Virus record (IMG/VR): IMGVR_UViG_3300036766_000988
Coordinates: 1-64,000 of that record
Length of the DNA: 64,000 nt
Source of the DNA: a virus
Direction: 5' to 3' (one strand)
Shown here piece after piece: positions 19,954 through 28,315 of this stretch (positions are counted from its first letter, which is position 1; every line of letters starts with the position of its first letter). The notes below the pieces were generated by a model. The model saw only the letters and a program-made list of their open reading frames with translations. It searched no databases and was not told the DNA's origin. Position numbers and translations under genes: made by a program.

Positions 19954-20108
19954 CGACTAGGCTCCCGCATCGAAGGAAATTCGGGCGACCCCTCGTAACT
20001 CCACGTTCTTTGCAACGAGCGCTCAAACCATGGTCTCAACAGGTCAAGCCCTGCCATGCCTCGGTAAATCGCTTATACGGCCTCCGGACCCACCCGGCAC
20101 AAGCCTTG

Positions 20109-20915
20109 CTAAAGTCCAGCCCAAGAATCAAAACCCGTCCCCTTGCTTCTTCCCTTGAGAGTAGTGCTGATCTTAGCCCTAGTCTCAGCACTGACCTGGT
20201 GCCCTTTTTTCGCAGCACTGATCTTGGCTTTGGTCTCAGCACTGTGTCCTCTAGGTCGTTCCACACTACCGGGAAGCCGCCATCCTTTGTGAGATGCCTG
20301 TCTACCTTTAGCAACCCCACACATCTTTGGTGCAGACAGCTCGCGTGAAGCACAGAAAACCCGCATGTTCGTGAACGTGATCTCCTGTCCAGAAGGATCA
20401 ACGAAGCAGTAGGTCTTCCCTGGGTTGATGCAGGCTACTGGCATCTTCCGACCCTGCATTGTCTCCGCTCGTTTTTTACGAGCTTCAGGAGATGTCCGCA
20501 AACCCGTATGGACTCTGGACATGAGCGCCCGAGTTTGGGCACTGTGCCGATACCCACCCCTCTTTCTCCCTTCTGAAATGAGGCGTTTCATCTCAGGGGA
20601 TGCCGCCCCGTACCCATCCCCAGCGAACAAGTTGTACCCGTTGGGAGCAAAGGTGTTCAGAGTGGTCGCCCAGAACTTTTCCTTCTCATTCAGATCGGTC
20701 TGGCTGGTGCATTCACACAAAACCTCGGCCGAGAAGTTCTCTTTACCGTACTTCTGCATCGCTGCTGAAATCGGCATGTGCTTGCCGGAACTGGGCCAGC
20801 CATGACGATACAGACGGTACTTCAACGACTTCGTCGTTTGCCCTACGTACCGCTTACCGTTCAGCAGATTCGTCAGGCGTTTTCTCGGAGCAAAGCCTGC
20901 TGAACCTGTAGGCAA
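20109..20915 (-). CDS. GIY-YIG family endonuclease with NUMOD repeats, GIY motif not recognisable
   Basis: 268 residues. The YIG half is clear (NLLNGKRYVGQT, residues 16-27), followed by the expected Arg (YRLYRH, 33-38), KEKFW and NGYNLF segments carrying the family Glu and Asn. The C-terminal half has NUMOD3-type DNA-binding repeats (SAETKAKISAAKKG, SAETRAKISTTLKG, SPEARKKRAETMQG). The first element, which should read GIY about 13 residues before YVG, reads PRK here, so the catalytic Tyr of that strand appears lost. TTG at 20915 is chosen because GGAGG lies 9 bases upstream. Probably a decayed or divergent homing endonuclease. Confidence 0.7.
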   Translation of the reverse strand: MPTGSAGFAPRKRLTNLLNGKRYVGQTTKSLKYRLYRHGWPSSGKHMPISAAMQKYGKENFSAEVLCECTSQTDLNEKEKFWATTLNTFAPNGYNLFAGDGYGAASPEMKRLISEGRKRGGYRHSAQTRALMSRVHTGLRTSPEARKKRAETMQGRKMPVACINPGKTYCFVDPSGQEITFTNMRVFCASRELSAPKMCGVAKGRQASHKGWRLPGSVERPRGHSAETKAKISAAKKGHQVSAETRAKISTTLKGRSKGTGFDSWAGL

Positions 20916-20946
20916 ATTCGAGCTACCTCCCGATCACCTGTTCGGG

Positions 20947-21144
20947 ATGGAAGTGCCGAAAAACGGATCGGCCTGCTCCAAGTGCAAGTTCCTCCAGAAG
21001 CGTTCCGAGGGGGAGACGGTCGATCACTGCACGTCGGACTACTTCAAGAACTGGCGAAAGAGCCTCGGGAAAACCGACCCAACCCTCATCCCAGCCCCCG
21101 CCGACCAGTACTGCTGCGACGTCTTCGCCCAGACGTCTGGCTAG
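20947..21144 (+). CDS. Small cysteine-motif protein
   Basis: 65 residues with ACSKCKFL at 9-16 and later Cys residues (HCTSDYF, YCCDVFAQ), a spacing typical of a small metal-binding phage protein. I recall relatives in which the segment before this Met reads like FELPPDHLFG and is part of the protein. That segment is present here in frame from 20917, but no ATG, GTG or TTG precedes it. The annotated start therefore either is the true one or marks a 5' end altered when the adjacent endonuclease gene arrived. Confidence 0.6.
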   Translation: MEVPKNGSACSKCKFLQKRSEGETVDHCTSDYFKNWRKSLGKTDPTLIPAPADQYCCDVFAQTSG

Positions 21145-21173
21145 GGCACTTATCGCAGGTTCTTCGTAGAACC

Positions 21174-21509
21174 ATGCGACTGACAATCCTCGTCCTCTTC
21201 GCCCTCACGCTCCTCATCGGATGTCCGCAGCAGGCGACCTCGCCGACGTTTGTGCAGGTCCCCGATACGGAAGTCTGCCCCACCATGTGCGCGCACTTCC
21301 GCGAACTGAAGTGCCCCGAGGGGGATGACTACTACGACAACGACAAGCCCGGCCCCAAGGGCGTGCCGAACGCCAAGTGCGAAGAGTTCTGCCAGCGGCA
21401 GCAGACCAACGGGGTCTATGAGAACCCCAGGTGCCTCTCGAAAGTCCCGTCCTGTGCCCTCATCGAAGATTGGCGCAAGAAGGACTGTTCGGTGGATGGG
21501 GGCCCCTGA
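21174..21509 (+). CDS. Cysteine-rich lipoprotein
   Basis: 111 residues. Signal peptide MRLTILVLFALTLLIGC with a lipobox (LIGC, Cys 17) predicts signal peptidase II processing and membrane anchoring. The mature part holds about seven further Cys in a regular pattern (CPTMCAHFRELKC, CEEFCQ, PRCLSKVPSC, KKDC). Starts at ATG 21174; longer in-frame ORFs upstream read through the preceding gene. Its stop overlaps the next start (TGATG). Possible roles include superinfection exclusion or lysis; the sequence does not decide. Confidence 0.75.
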   Translation: MRLTILVLFALTLLIGCPQQATSPTFVQVPDTEVCPTMCAHFRELKCPEGDDYYDNDKPGPKGVPNAKCEEFCQRQQTNGVYENPRCLSKVPSCALIEDWRKKDCSVDGGP

Positions 21510-21934
21510 TGCCTGTCTGTGCCGAGAACGTCGTCCGACGATTCCTCGCGAAGCAGGTGACGTACGTAGGGGTTTTGCTCAACCGAGCAAGCCAACAAAA
21601 ACTCATTCACTGGTGGAACAAGTACGTGAAGATCCCGCTACACCCAGAGATCTTCGCCCATCACATGACCATCAAGTTCATGCCCACCCCAGAAGAAGTC
21701 CAAGCGTTTCCCATTGGGGAGCGAAGAAACCTCAAGGTCATCGGATGGGCGGCTGACGACAAGGGTCAGGCGGTCTTGGTTGTCCCTCAAGGGATCGAGA
21801 GCGACTACACACGTCCCCACATCACGATGGCCTGCGCCCCAGGGACAGGAGCCGTCTACTCGAACGAGCTGCTCGCCCAGGGGGTACATCGTGTGAACGG
21901 CCCCATGCTCACCGGCACCATCGACACCCGCTAG
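21509..21934 (+). CDS. 2H phosphoesterase superfamily protein
   Basis: 141 residues with the two HxT motifs that define the superfamily: HMT at 52-54 and HIT at 104-106, each on a beta strand and about 50 residues apart. 2H enzymes hydrolyse or ligate 2',3'-cyclic phosphates in RNA ends or cyclic oligonucleotides; phage anti-CBASS Acb1 belongs here. Which substrate applies cannot be read from the motif. The N-terminus (AENVVRRFLAKQ) carries an RVVARFL-like segment shared with other proteins in this window. Translationally coupled to the lipoprotein gene by TGATG. Confidence 0.7.
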   Translation: MPVCAENVVRRFLAKQVTYVGVLLNRASQQKLIHWWNKYVKIPLHPEIFAHHMTIKFMPTPEEVQAFPIGERRNLKVIGWAADDKGQAVLVVPQGIESDYTRPHITMACAPGTGAVYSNELLAQGVHRVNGPMLTGTIDTR

Positions 21935-21947
21935 GTCTAGGAACGCC

Positions 21948-24900
21948 ATGCCCCTTTCACCCGTCTGCCAAGTTCAGGTCAACGCCGGTCCCTGGGTCGC
22001 CACGACGAACGGCGTGGACGCCAGCAGCGGAGATGTGATCAGCATCCGTCTTGCGGATACCACCTCCGTCGTCGACTGGTATCTCCAATTCAACGGGACG
22101 GATGAAACCTCGACGGCACCCGCCCTCACAAGCGTCAACGGGGTCACCCACAAAGTCACCACGCCTTCGACGGTCCCGACTTTCACACTTCCGGCAGGCC
22201 TGGGAAAGGCGTTCCTTCTACAGTCCTTGGTCACGGGGATCGGCGGCCCCATCCAGACGACGTTCTCCGTCTTCATCCAAAATGCGACCGGGGATCGAGT
22301 TGGTGCTATCGGAGAAGCACGCGAGGGTGATCAAAACTTCGGGTGGATCACCAAGGTCAATCCTCTCATCCGATATGGCGCCAAGCTTCTACAAGGCGCC
22401 ACGATCCCTGCATCCCCAGGATTCGGGGACATCGGCAAAGTCCTCACGGTCACAGGCACAGGCGCCTACGGTCTTACGGCGACAGGCGGCTTCATCGCCG
22501 GGGGGGATCTGTCGGGAACCTCGATCAACCAGAGCGTCATTGGTCTAACGAACGTTGCCTCTGATCTCTTCTTCTCGAACGCCGCTTCAAGGTTCATCAG
22601 CTTTGGTATCGTAGCTCCTCCCCTGGCCACCGCAGGCAAAAGCCTCACCATCTCCCCAGAAGGAGGCGGTGCTGCAACTGCGGGCGCGGATGGGGGACCG
22701 GCGGGAAACGTCTCCCTTCAAGGCCTGACGGGCGGAGCTGCAAGTGCAACCCATCGGGCAGGCGCCGGAACATCGGTCTTCATCGACGCTGGGGATGCAG
22801 GATCAAACTCTCTAGGGGGCGGCGGAAACAGCGGTGGGGATGTCTGGATTCGAGCAGGCGCCCACACAGGGGGTCTCGCACCGATGCCGCCATGGGCGGC
22901 GCCAGCCCTTCCTCCGGGAGTAGACGGTACGATCTACATTGGTCGAGCCGATGACACCCCCGTCCAACTTGCGACGACTTTCTTCGTGGGAGTGGCAACT
23001 CACTGGGCGAATGTCAACTTCGACACGGGTGCCGATGCAACGCTTGACGTGCTCGGGACGCACAAGCTGCTGCTGGCCCCCACAGCCTCCGGGATCGATG
23101 TCGCAGCATCGGGCAAACCCACTCATGTTTTGGGTAGCCTCACAGTCGATCAGGCTTTGGTTGCGCCCACACTTCCAACAGCAATTGGGGGTGTAGACAT
23201 TGGCAAGGTACTCACCCAAACGGGAGTCGATGGCGCGATCTGGCAAACACCAATCACTGCTGGCATAACCGCCCTGACTGGGGACGTAACTGCCTCGGGT
23301 TCTGGTTCGGTGGCGGCTACTGTCGTCCAAATCCAAGGACAGACGGTCAGCTCGGGAGCGCTCACCAAGGGCCGCTTCTTGATGGCGACGAGTACAAGCA
23401 ATTGGGCTCAGACCGATCTCTCAGGCGACGTAGCGAACTCCAACGCAACAACAGGGCTCATTACTGTCACCGCTCTTCAAGGCTTCGCTGTCGACACCGG
23501 AGCCCCTGGCAACGGCAACGTCCTGACGTGGAACTCCGGCACTTCAAAGTGGACCGCAACTGCTCCTGCTGGGGGCTCCGGGATCACTCAGCTCACGGGC
23601 GACGTGACAGCAGGCCCTGGTACTGGATCGCAAGCAGCCACTGTCGTCAAGGTAAACGGCACCACTGTACCCACAACAGCAGGCGGTGACGCGACAAAGG
23701 TTCTCACCTGCACAGGAGCGGGATCGGCCACTTGGCAAACCCCTGGTGCGGGCTCGTACGCAAGTCCTTTGGCGGTGCCGGATGCCGTTCGGGTCCTGCG
23801 GCAGCTCAGCTCTACGACAAGAAATCTTCCGACAAATCTGGTCCGAGATATCGTCAGTGTTGTCCCCCAACTCGGTGCCAACAACTACCAAGAGATCGAT
23901 GCTGTAGATAGCTACGTGCTCGGGATAGATAACGGTAACCCCAACACCAATCTCAATGTTCGGATCACCGACGTGAGTACAGGGCTGTTGACCACCTACA
24001 CTCAAGGTGGTTTCGCAGCGGCCAACAACTGGCTCCATATCAAGACAGGCTCCTTCAGCACCCAACGCCTCATCTTGTGCTCAGGATTGCTAGGTCTTGC
24101 ATCGTTTGATTGGACCACTGGTTCCTACACAGCTCCTGCGACGTGGGGTATCACAGGTACCTGTTCGAACATCTGGACAGGACCCGATCTCGCGGTTGTC
24201 ATGTCAGGAGGAGTGATCTACAAGATCGCTCCGTCAGGTTGGGGGGCGCTCACATTCAGCGTCACGACAGTGCCTGGTGGGCCTTATGCCCAAACGGACT
24301 ACCTATTCTGCCAGAATGGTTTCGTGTATTTCGTGAACCGTCTCGCCGCTCCCTCAACGTTAAACGAGGTGAATCTGGCAACAGGGGCAACCCGAACGCT
24401 TCTTATCCACCTGACCGATCAATTCGCAACCACCATGATCGACTCCGACGGTCGATACATCTTCCTGGTTGGCGTTCTCTCTGGAGGTGGTGGGACGGTG
24501 GTCAACGCCATCGAGATTTCGACTCTTACTGTTGCTGTCAGCGCTGCACACGCAGTGGGGCCCTGTGTCTGGGATGGGCGCTATGTCTGGGGGGAGTCCC
24601 CCGATTTCACCGCAGGCATCCGATGGGATCCCTACTCCGGTGAGACAGTGTTGTTCCCTATCGACAACACAGCTTCCCGACAATGGGTACGTAATCCCAG
24701 CCCAACAAGTACAAGCGATTTCGGGGTCTACACCCACAACACCTTCCGCATCTACGAGCTTCAAGACCACCAGTACATCCCGATCGACACGATTCGAGTC
24801 CGCGCCCTCGCCGGGATCCCAACGACGTTCGCGACAACTCCCAACATCATCTCAAGCCAAAGCTCGTTCGTCTGTCTCAACAACAGCGGCGCAGGCTTGA

Positions 24901-25127
24901 CAGTCACCTTGCCGTTGGATCTGCGTGCGGGCCAGACGGTCATCGTCATGGACGCCAGCGGGGCTGCCGCAGCCCACAACCACACGATCTCAACCCCTGC
25001 GGGGCACAAGTTCGCTGACGGAACAACCTCAAAGACCCTCAACACCAACGGCGGGTCGATGCAGTTCTACTTCACGGGGCTCACCCTGGGGGGGTCCCTG
25101 GTTTGGGTAGTAACTTCGGTCACTTAG
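21948..25127 (+). CDS. Long tail fibre/adhesin
   Basis: 1059 residues. Ig-like N-terminal domain (VVDWYLQFNGTD near 42-53), a Gly/Ala-rich stem with repeated TGDVTxxGxGSxAATVVxxxG units (about 455-475 and 545-565), then a region from about 615 to 940 with regular aromatic/Gly strands resembling a beta-propeller, and a C-terminal part (GLTVTLPLDLRAGQTVIVMDASG) like the closing domain of many fibres. The TGDVTA units are common in phage side-tail fibres. It is the only long fibre on the plus strand and may be an alternative receptor-binding protein. Confidence 0.85.
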   Translation: MPLSPVCQVQVNAGPWVATTNGVDASSGDVISIRLADTTSVVDWYLQFNGTDETSTAPALTSVNGVTHKVTTPSTVPTFTLPAGLGKAFLLQSLVTGIGGPIQTTFSVFIQNATGDRVGAIGEAREGDQNFGWITKVNPLIRYGAKLLQGATIPASPGFGDIGKVLTVTGTGAYGLTATGGFIAGGDLSGTSINQSVIGLTNVASDLFFSNAASRFISFGIVAPPLATAGKSLTISPEGGGAATAGADGGPAGNVSLQGLTGGAASATHRAGAGTSVFIDAGDAGSNSLGGGGNSGGDVWIRAGAHTGGLAPMPPWAAPALPPGVDGTIYIGRADDTPVQLATTFFVGVATHWANVNFDTGADATLDVLGTHKLLLAPTASGIDVAASGKPTHVLGSLTVDQALVAPTLPTAIGGVDIGKVLTQTGVDGAIWQTPITAGITALTGDVTASGSGSVAATVVQIQGQTVSSGALTKGRFLMATSTSNWAQTDLSGDVANSNATTGLITVTALQGFAVDTGAPGNGNVLTWNSGTSKWTATAPAGGSGITQLTGDVTAGPGTGSQAATVVKVNGTTVPTTAGGDATKVLTCTGAGSATWQTPGAGSYASPLAVPDAVRVLRQLSSTTRNLPTNLVRDIVSVVPQLGANNYQEIDAVDSYVLGIDNGNPNTNLNVRITDVSTGLLTTYTQGGFAAANNWLHIKTGSFSTQRLILCSGLLGLASFDWTTGSYTAPATWGITGTCSNIWTGPDLAVVMSGGVIYKIAPSGWGALTFSVTTVPGGPYAQTDYLFCQNGFVYFVNRLAAPSTLNEVNLATGATRTLLIHLTDQFATTMIDSDGRYIFLVGVLSGGGGTVVNAIEISTLTVAVSAAHAVGPCVWDGRYVWGESPDFTAGIRWDPYSGETVLFPIDNTASRQWVRNPSPTSTSDFGVYTHNTFRIYELQDHQYIPIDTIRVRALAGIPTTFATTPNIISSQSSFVCLNNSGAGLTVTLPLDLRAGQTVIVMDASGAAAAHNHTISTPAGHKFADGTTSKTLNTNGGSMQFYFTGLTLGGSLVWVVTSVT

Positions 25128-25170
25128 CGATTTCCTGCTGATCAGGGGAGCTTTTCGGCGTAGTAGAGGC

Positions 25171-25326
25171 ATGGCTACTCAAGTCCTCCGCGTCGAAAAG
25201 CCCACCCCCCGCAGCGGCCTTACCTGGGCCATGCGGAAGCGCCACGGCGTCACGATCCGTCCGATGAAGGACCGCCGTCTCAAGCGGCAGAACCGCCGGT
25301 CTTGGACCCGCGAGGAACAGGCCTAG
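25171..25326 (+). CDS. Small basic protein, unknown
   Basis: 51 residues, about one-third Arg/Lys, including MRKRHGVTIRPMKDRRLKRQNRR. No domain recognised; it could bind nucleic acid. The start is supported by the variant promoter-like element CGGCG-TAGTAG four bases before the ATG. Codon choice matches neighbours. The stop is followed 2 bases later by the GTG of the next gene. Confidence 0.65.
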   Translation: MATQVLRVEKPTPRSGLTWAMRKRHGVTIRPMKDRRLKRQNRRSWTREEQA

Positions 25327-25328
25327 CT

Positions 25329-25535
25329 GTGGCCCGCGATGCCGAAGCCCTCCTTCAGGAGGCCTGCCGCCGCCTCGACGCTCTCATCGACGACGAGGCG
25401 TGCTCGTTCTCGGCTGACCGTCGGGATGGCGAAACCTGCCGTGAGTCCCGCACCCGCATCCAGGGCGTCCCCTGCGCCGGATGTGCCCAGTGCGAAGGCC
25501 GAGCTTTCCTGAAGCGCGTGAAGGAGCAGTCGTGA
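25329..25535 (+). CDS. Small CxxCxxC protein, unknown
   Basis: 68 residues from GTG 25329, which follows the previous stop by 2 bases. Contains VPCAGCAQCEG near residues 46-56, a possible metal site, after a helical N-terminal half (EALLQEACRRLDALID). Overlaps the next gene by GTGA. Confidence 0.65.
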   Translation: MARDAEALLQEACRRLDALIDDEACSFSADRRDGETCRESRTRIQGVPCAGCAQCEGRAFLKRVKEQS

Positions 25536-25831
25536 GCGTCCACTCGATGATCCTGGTCAGTAGGGAATCTCCTGACCATCTCACCCAAGAAACTTGGGGT
25601 TTCGTGCTCATCGACGAGAAGCTCGTCCTGGACACCTACACGAAGGGCGTGAAGCCCACGAAGCGGCACAAGCCCGTGCGGCAGGTGTACTACTCGCGGC
25701 TCAACAGCCGCGATGCACCGTGCCCCGAGGCCGAAGTGCCGTGGCGTGAGGACGTGAACGCCGAAGCTCTCGCGCAGCTCCTCGCCCTGTTCAAGGTCGG
25801 TCGATGGAAGGCCGACTTCGGCCGCCGGTAG
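25532..25831 (+). CDS. Conserved small phage protein, unknown
   Basis: 99 residues from GTG 25532 with AAGGAG six bases upstream and a GTGA overlap with the preceding gene. Mixed alpha/beta composition, no cysteine cluster, no signal. Stops at TAG and is in frame with the following gene without an intervening TAA or TGA. Confidence 0.65.
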   Translation: MSVHSMILVSRESPDHLTQETWGFVLIDEKLVLDTYTKGVKPTKRHKPVRQVYYSRLNSRDAPCPEAEVPWREDVNAEALAQLLALFKVGRWKADFGRR

Positions 25832-25867
25832 AAGCTGAACCCCCGCCCTTGGAGGCGTAGTACCCGC

Positions 25868-26146
25868 ATGAACTTCAAACCCAACCTCGCCAACGAGTTC
25901 GCCTACGCGACCGAGTGCAACCTCGCCACCCTCTCCGGCCTGTTGCTCAAGAAGCGCAGCCCCAAAAACGAGATCGAGCGGCAGACCAACATCTGTCTGC
26001 GGATGTTGGTCTGGTGTCGATTGGAGAAGGCCGTGATCGAGTGGGGCAGCCCGGTCTACAAGAACTTCGGACGCGTCGAGAAACTCGTGGCGGAGACGGA
26101 TCTTCCCACGGCGCTCAAACTCTGGGTCTTGGAACACAAGGCATGA
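25868..26146 (+). CDS. Hypothetical protein
   Basis: 92 residues, mainly helical (LATLSGLLLKKRSPKNEIERQ, LEKAVIEWG). Preceded by the variant element AGGCG-TAGTAC four bases before ATG, the same placement as other genes here. Overlaps the next gene by ATGA. No recognised family. Confidence 0.65.
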   Translation: MNFKPNLANEFAYATECNLATLSGLLLKKRSPKNEIERQTNICLRMLVWCRLEKAVIEWGSPVYKNFGRVEKLVAETDLPTALKLWVLEHKA

Positions 26147-26391
26147 GCCAGCCAGACTGGGAAAACCGTTTCCGCGACGCAGCCTTCGTCGCCATCTGGA
26201 GTCGCTGGCAGACCGCTCGGGCCATGTGGCGCAAAGCCTGGTGGTTCGTCGAACGCGGCCAGGGGGGCTCGGATCCTGTCTACGACCCCCAACCCGAGCT
26301 GATCCAGGACTCAGAAAAACGCGCCGAGGCCACCGAATACCAAGCTGCTCGCTCGGCGTATCTGACCGAACTGAAGCGCTACCCGGTGTAG
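26143..26391 (+). CDS. Hypothetical Trp-rich helical protein
   Basis: 82 residues, helical and Trp-rich near the N-terminus (IWSRWQTARAMWRKAWWF). No membrane segment is long enough to be convincing. Its last codons, CCG GTG TAG, coincide with the promoter-like element of the next gene. ATGA overlap with the upstream gene. Confidence 0.65.
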   Translation: MSQPDWENRFRDAAFVAIWSRWQTARAMWRKAWWFVERGQGGSDPVYDPQPELIQDSEKRAEATEYQAARSAYLTELKRYPV

Positions 26392-26394
26392 ATC
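26384..26394 (+). promoter_or_regulatory. CGGTG-TAnnnn element
   Basis: CGGTG-TAGATC, 5 bases before the GTG of the next gene and overlapping the Val-stop codons of the previous one. Confidence 0.5.
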
Positions 26395-26399
26395 TTGGG

Positions 26400-26648
26400 G
26401 TGACCCCCAGAGAAAAATTCCTCCTGTTCGTCGGCACCTACGCCGGAGCCGTTTGTTCGAAGACCATCGCCTCCGTGGCCATCGCATGGGCTCGGCAAGT
26501 ACAGCCCAACATCTTCGAAACCCATCCCAACGCGGAAGAGTCTCTTGCTTTCGAGTTTGTCTCGTGGCAGGCGGGAGATCGACAACGTCCGGCATGGTTC
26601 CCGATGAGCGACGGAGAACGTGCCGTCTTGGGGGCTCCTCCCCGCTGA
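26400..26648 (+). CDS. Hypothetical protein
   Basis: 82 residues from GTG 26400, chosen because the CGGTG-TAGATC element ends 5 bases before it and because upstream in-frame sequence lies inside the previous gene. A hydrophobic stretch (FLLFVGTYAGAVC) at 7-19 is too short and polar for a firm membrane call. Ends with TGA, followed by a 30-base gap to the phosphoesterase gene. Confidence 0.6.
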   Translation: MTPREKFLLFVGTYAGAVCSKTIASVAIAWARQVQPNIFETHPNAEESLAFEFVSWQAGDRQRPAWFPMSDGERAVLGAPPR

Positions 26649-26678
26649 ACGAACAAGAAAGAGAACGTAGCAGCTTTC

Positions 26679-27461
26679 ATGGAACGTGTGATCTTCATCG
26701 GAGACGTCCACGGATGTCTGGCAGAGCTGGTCGAGTTACTTGACCGCCTCAACCCCGCACCGGAGGACAGTCTCATCTTCCTCGGAGACCTGATCGACCG
26801 CGGCCCCGATCCCGTGGGTGTCGTGCGGTTCGTCCGCAACCTGAGACAGACCCTCAACATGAATACACCCGGCACGACCCTGCTGGGCAACCACGAAGAA
26901 AAGGCTCTTCGGTGGCACCGGCACGAGAATCGTCGAGCCGCCGACCCCAAGTACAAGAACCCGATGAAGAGGGTTCCTGAAGCTCGGCTGGCCGAGTGGC
27001 GTGGGCTCAATGCAGACGATCTGGAGTTCCTCGGGAGCTGTCCGCCTTACCTCGATCCTCTGCCGGACTGGTACGCCGTCCACGGAGGCTTCGTGCCTGG
27101 GAAGCAGCCCGGCCTCCAGAAGGTCGGAGAGATGATCCGGTGCCGCTGGGTCGACACCGAGGGACACCATGTCGGCATGATGGAGGGCAGCCTCGACATG
27201 CCTCCGGGGGCACGCCCCTGGATGGAGGCCTTCGACGGACCGTTCAACGTGGTCTGTGGCCACGCGGTTCATTCGCTCGTCGATCCTCGCATCGACCAAA
27301 CGACTTCGGGTTTCGAGGTTTGGTCGATCGATACGGGCTGTGTCTTCGGAGGACGTCTGACCGCTCTGGTGCTGGACCCCACACACCCCGACCGACGCGA
27401 GGTCGTTCAGGTTCAAGCCCGTCAGAAGTACGCCGAGCTTCGAGGGGGCGGCGTCGAATGA
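26679..27461 (+). CDS. Metallophosphoesterase of the PrpE/ApaH type
   Basis: 260 residues with the full calcineurin-like motif set: GDVHG at 8-12, GDLIDRG at 36-42, GNHE at 70-73, H135, GH at 194-195, and the DTGCVFGG closing motif at 218-225. The closing motif is typical of bis(5'-nucleosyl)-tetraphosphatase/PrpE-like and Ser/Thr phosphatases. Two metal ions are expected. In phages such enzymes act on proteins, dinucleoside polyphosphates or RNA ends; the sequence does not choose. GAACG-TAGCAG lies 5 bases before the ATG. Confidence 0.85.
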   Translation: MERVIFIGDVHGCLAELVELLDRLNPAPEDSLIFLGDLIDRGPDPVGVVRFVRNLRQTLNMNTPGTTLLGNHEEKALRWHRHENRRAADPKYKNPMKRVPEARLAEWRGLNADDLEFLGSCPPYLDPLPDWYAVHGGFVPGKQPGLQKVGEMIRCRWVDTEGHHVGMMEGSLDMPPGARPWMEAFDGPFNVVCGHAVHSLVDPRIDQTTSGFEVWSIDTGCVFGGRLTALVLDPTHPDRREVVQVQARQKYAELRGGGVE

Positions 27462-27496
27462 CGCTGAACCCTCGAAGCTCCTAGCGTAGCACCAAC

Positions 27497-27697
27497 ATGG
27501 AAAACTCTTCCGATATCATCGCTCAGCTCATGGCTGCCGAGGTCGCGTTCCTCATGGCCTTCGGCTGGACTCCCGTGGCGCTTCCCACCGGAAACGGATC
27601 GTACCATGCCCAGTTCAAGTGCCCCAAAACCGGCGACCTGATGGATCGGTGGGCGGCCGTGGCACGGCAGAAGCTCGCATGCGATTTCCCGGCGTAG
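27497..27697 (+). CDS. Small hypothetical protein
   Basis: 66 residues. Variant element AGCG-TAGCAC four bases before ATG. Contains FKCPKTGDLMDRW; a single Cys, so no complete zinc site. TAG stop is in frame with the next gene through 12 sense codons. Confidence 0.6.
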   Translation: MENSSDIIAQLMAAEVAFLMAFGWTPVALPTGNGSYHAQFKCPKTGDLMDRWAAVARQKLACDFPA

Positions 27698-27733
27698 CTG
27701 TCAGAACCCGCCGCCCTCGGGCGTCTCAAGAAC

Positions 27734-28315
27734 ATGACCATGAAAACCCAGATCAAACTCGCCGTCTCCGACATCGTGTCCGCGTTCGAGCCCGCTGCGG
27801 TTGGCTCTCGCGTGACCGACAGCCCGTCGTTCTACCGCGTCGCCGAAGAGGCCATCGCGAAGTACGACTTCACCCAGGGAAAGGTGCCCGGTCAGGGCTA
27901 TGTGCTCTGCCCCGAGGCCGTTCCCTTCGTCTCGGCTGGCGTGGGGCTCAAGTCTTCGAACCCCGATCACTACGTCTGCCGGGAGCACCGAGGAGTCGTA
28001 TCGGCCTACCTCAAGCGGGAATTCGCCGCCAAGGTTACCGGCTGCGCGCTCGTGGTCTACACGCGGAAGGCCTACTTTCAGGATCCCGACGTGACCCCGG
28101 CCGAAGCTGCACGGATCGACTCCCAAGACCCCACCCATGTCCTGGTGGCCGTCTTGGCGTCCGCGGGCCCCGAGAGCCCGCTCTCGCCCTACCGGCTCGT
28201 CTGGAACCTCGCTGGGGGCAACAAGGAAGCCCTCGTTTGGACTGCGGACGAAATCCGCGCCAAGGCCAAGACCGTCATCGACTACAACGGATCTTGGAGT
28301 GCCGTCGCTGACTGA
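27734..28315 (+). CDS. Conserved hypothetical protein
   Basis: 193 residues, alpha/beta, no recognised domain. Segments HVLVAVLASAGPESPLSPY and VVYTRKAYFQDPD look like a folded core. It ends inside the 3' end of the convergent phosphatase gene (34-base overlap), so the two transcripts are complementary at their ends. Start ATG 27734 has no strong ribosome-binding site; a second ATG is two codons later. Confidence 0.7.
   Translation: MTMKTQIKLAVSDIVSAFEPAAVGSRVTDSPSFYRVAEEAIAKYDFTQGKVPGQGYVLCPEAVPFVSAGVGLKSSNPDHYVCREHRGVVSAYLKREFAAKVTGCALVVYTRKAYFQDPDVTPAEAARIDSQDPTHVLVAVLASAGPESPLSPYRLVWNLAGGNKEALVWTADEIRAKAKTVIDYNGSWSAVAD

Noticed and set aside
19954-20108. Possible intron or attachment-site remnant between GIY-YIG and fibre genes
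   Set aside because: No paired repeats, no split gene and no intron core could be found by eye.
20425-20911. Plus-strand ORFs across the GIY-YIG gene
   Set aside because: Antisense to NUMOD and YIG motifs.
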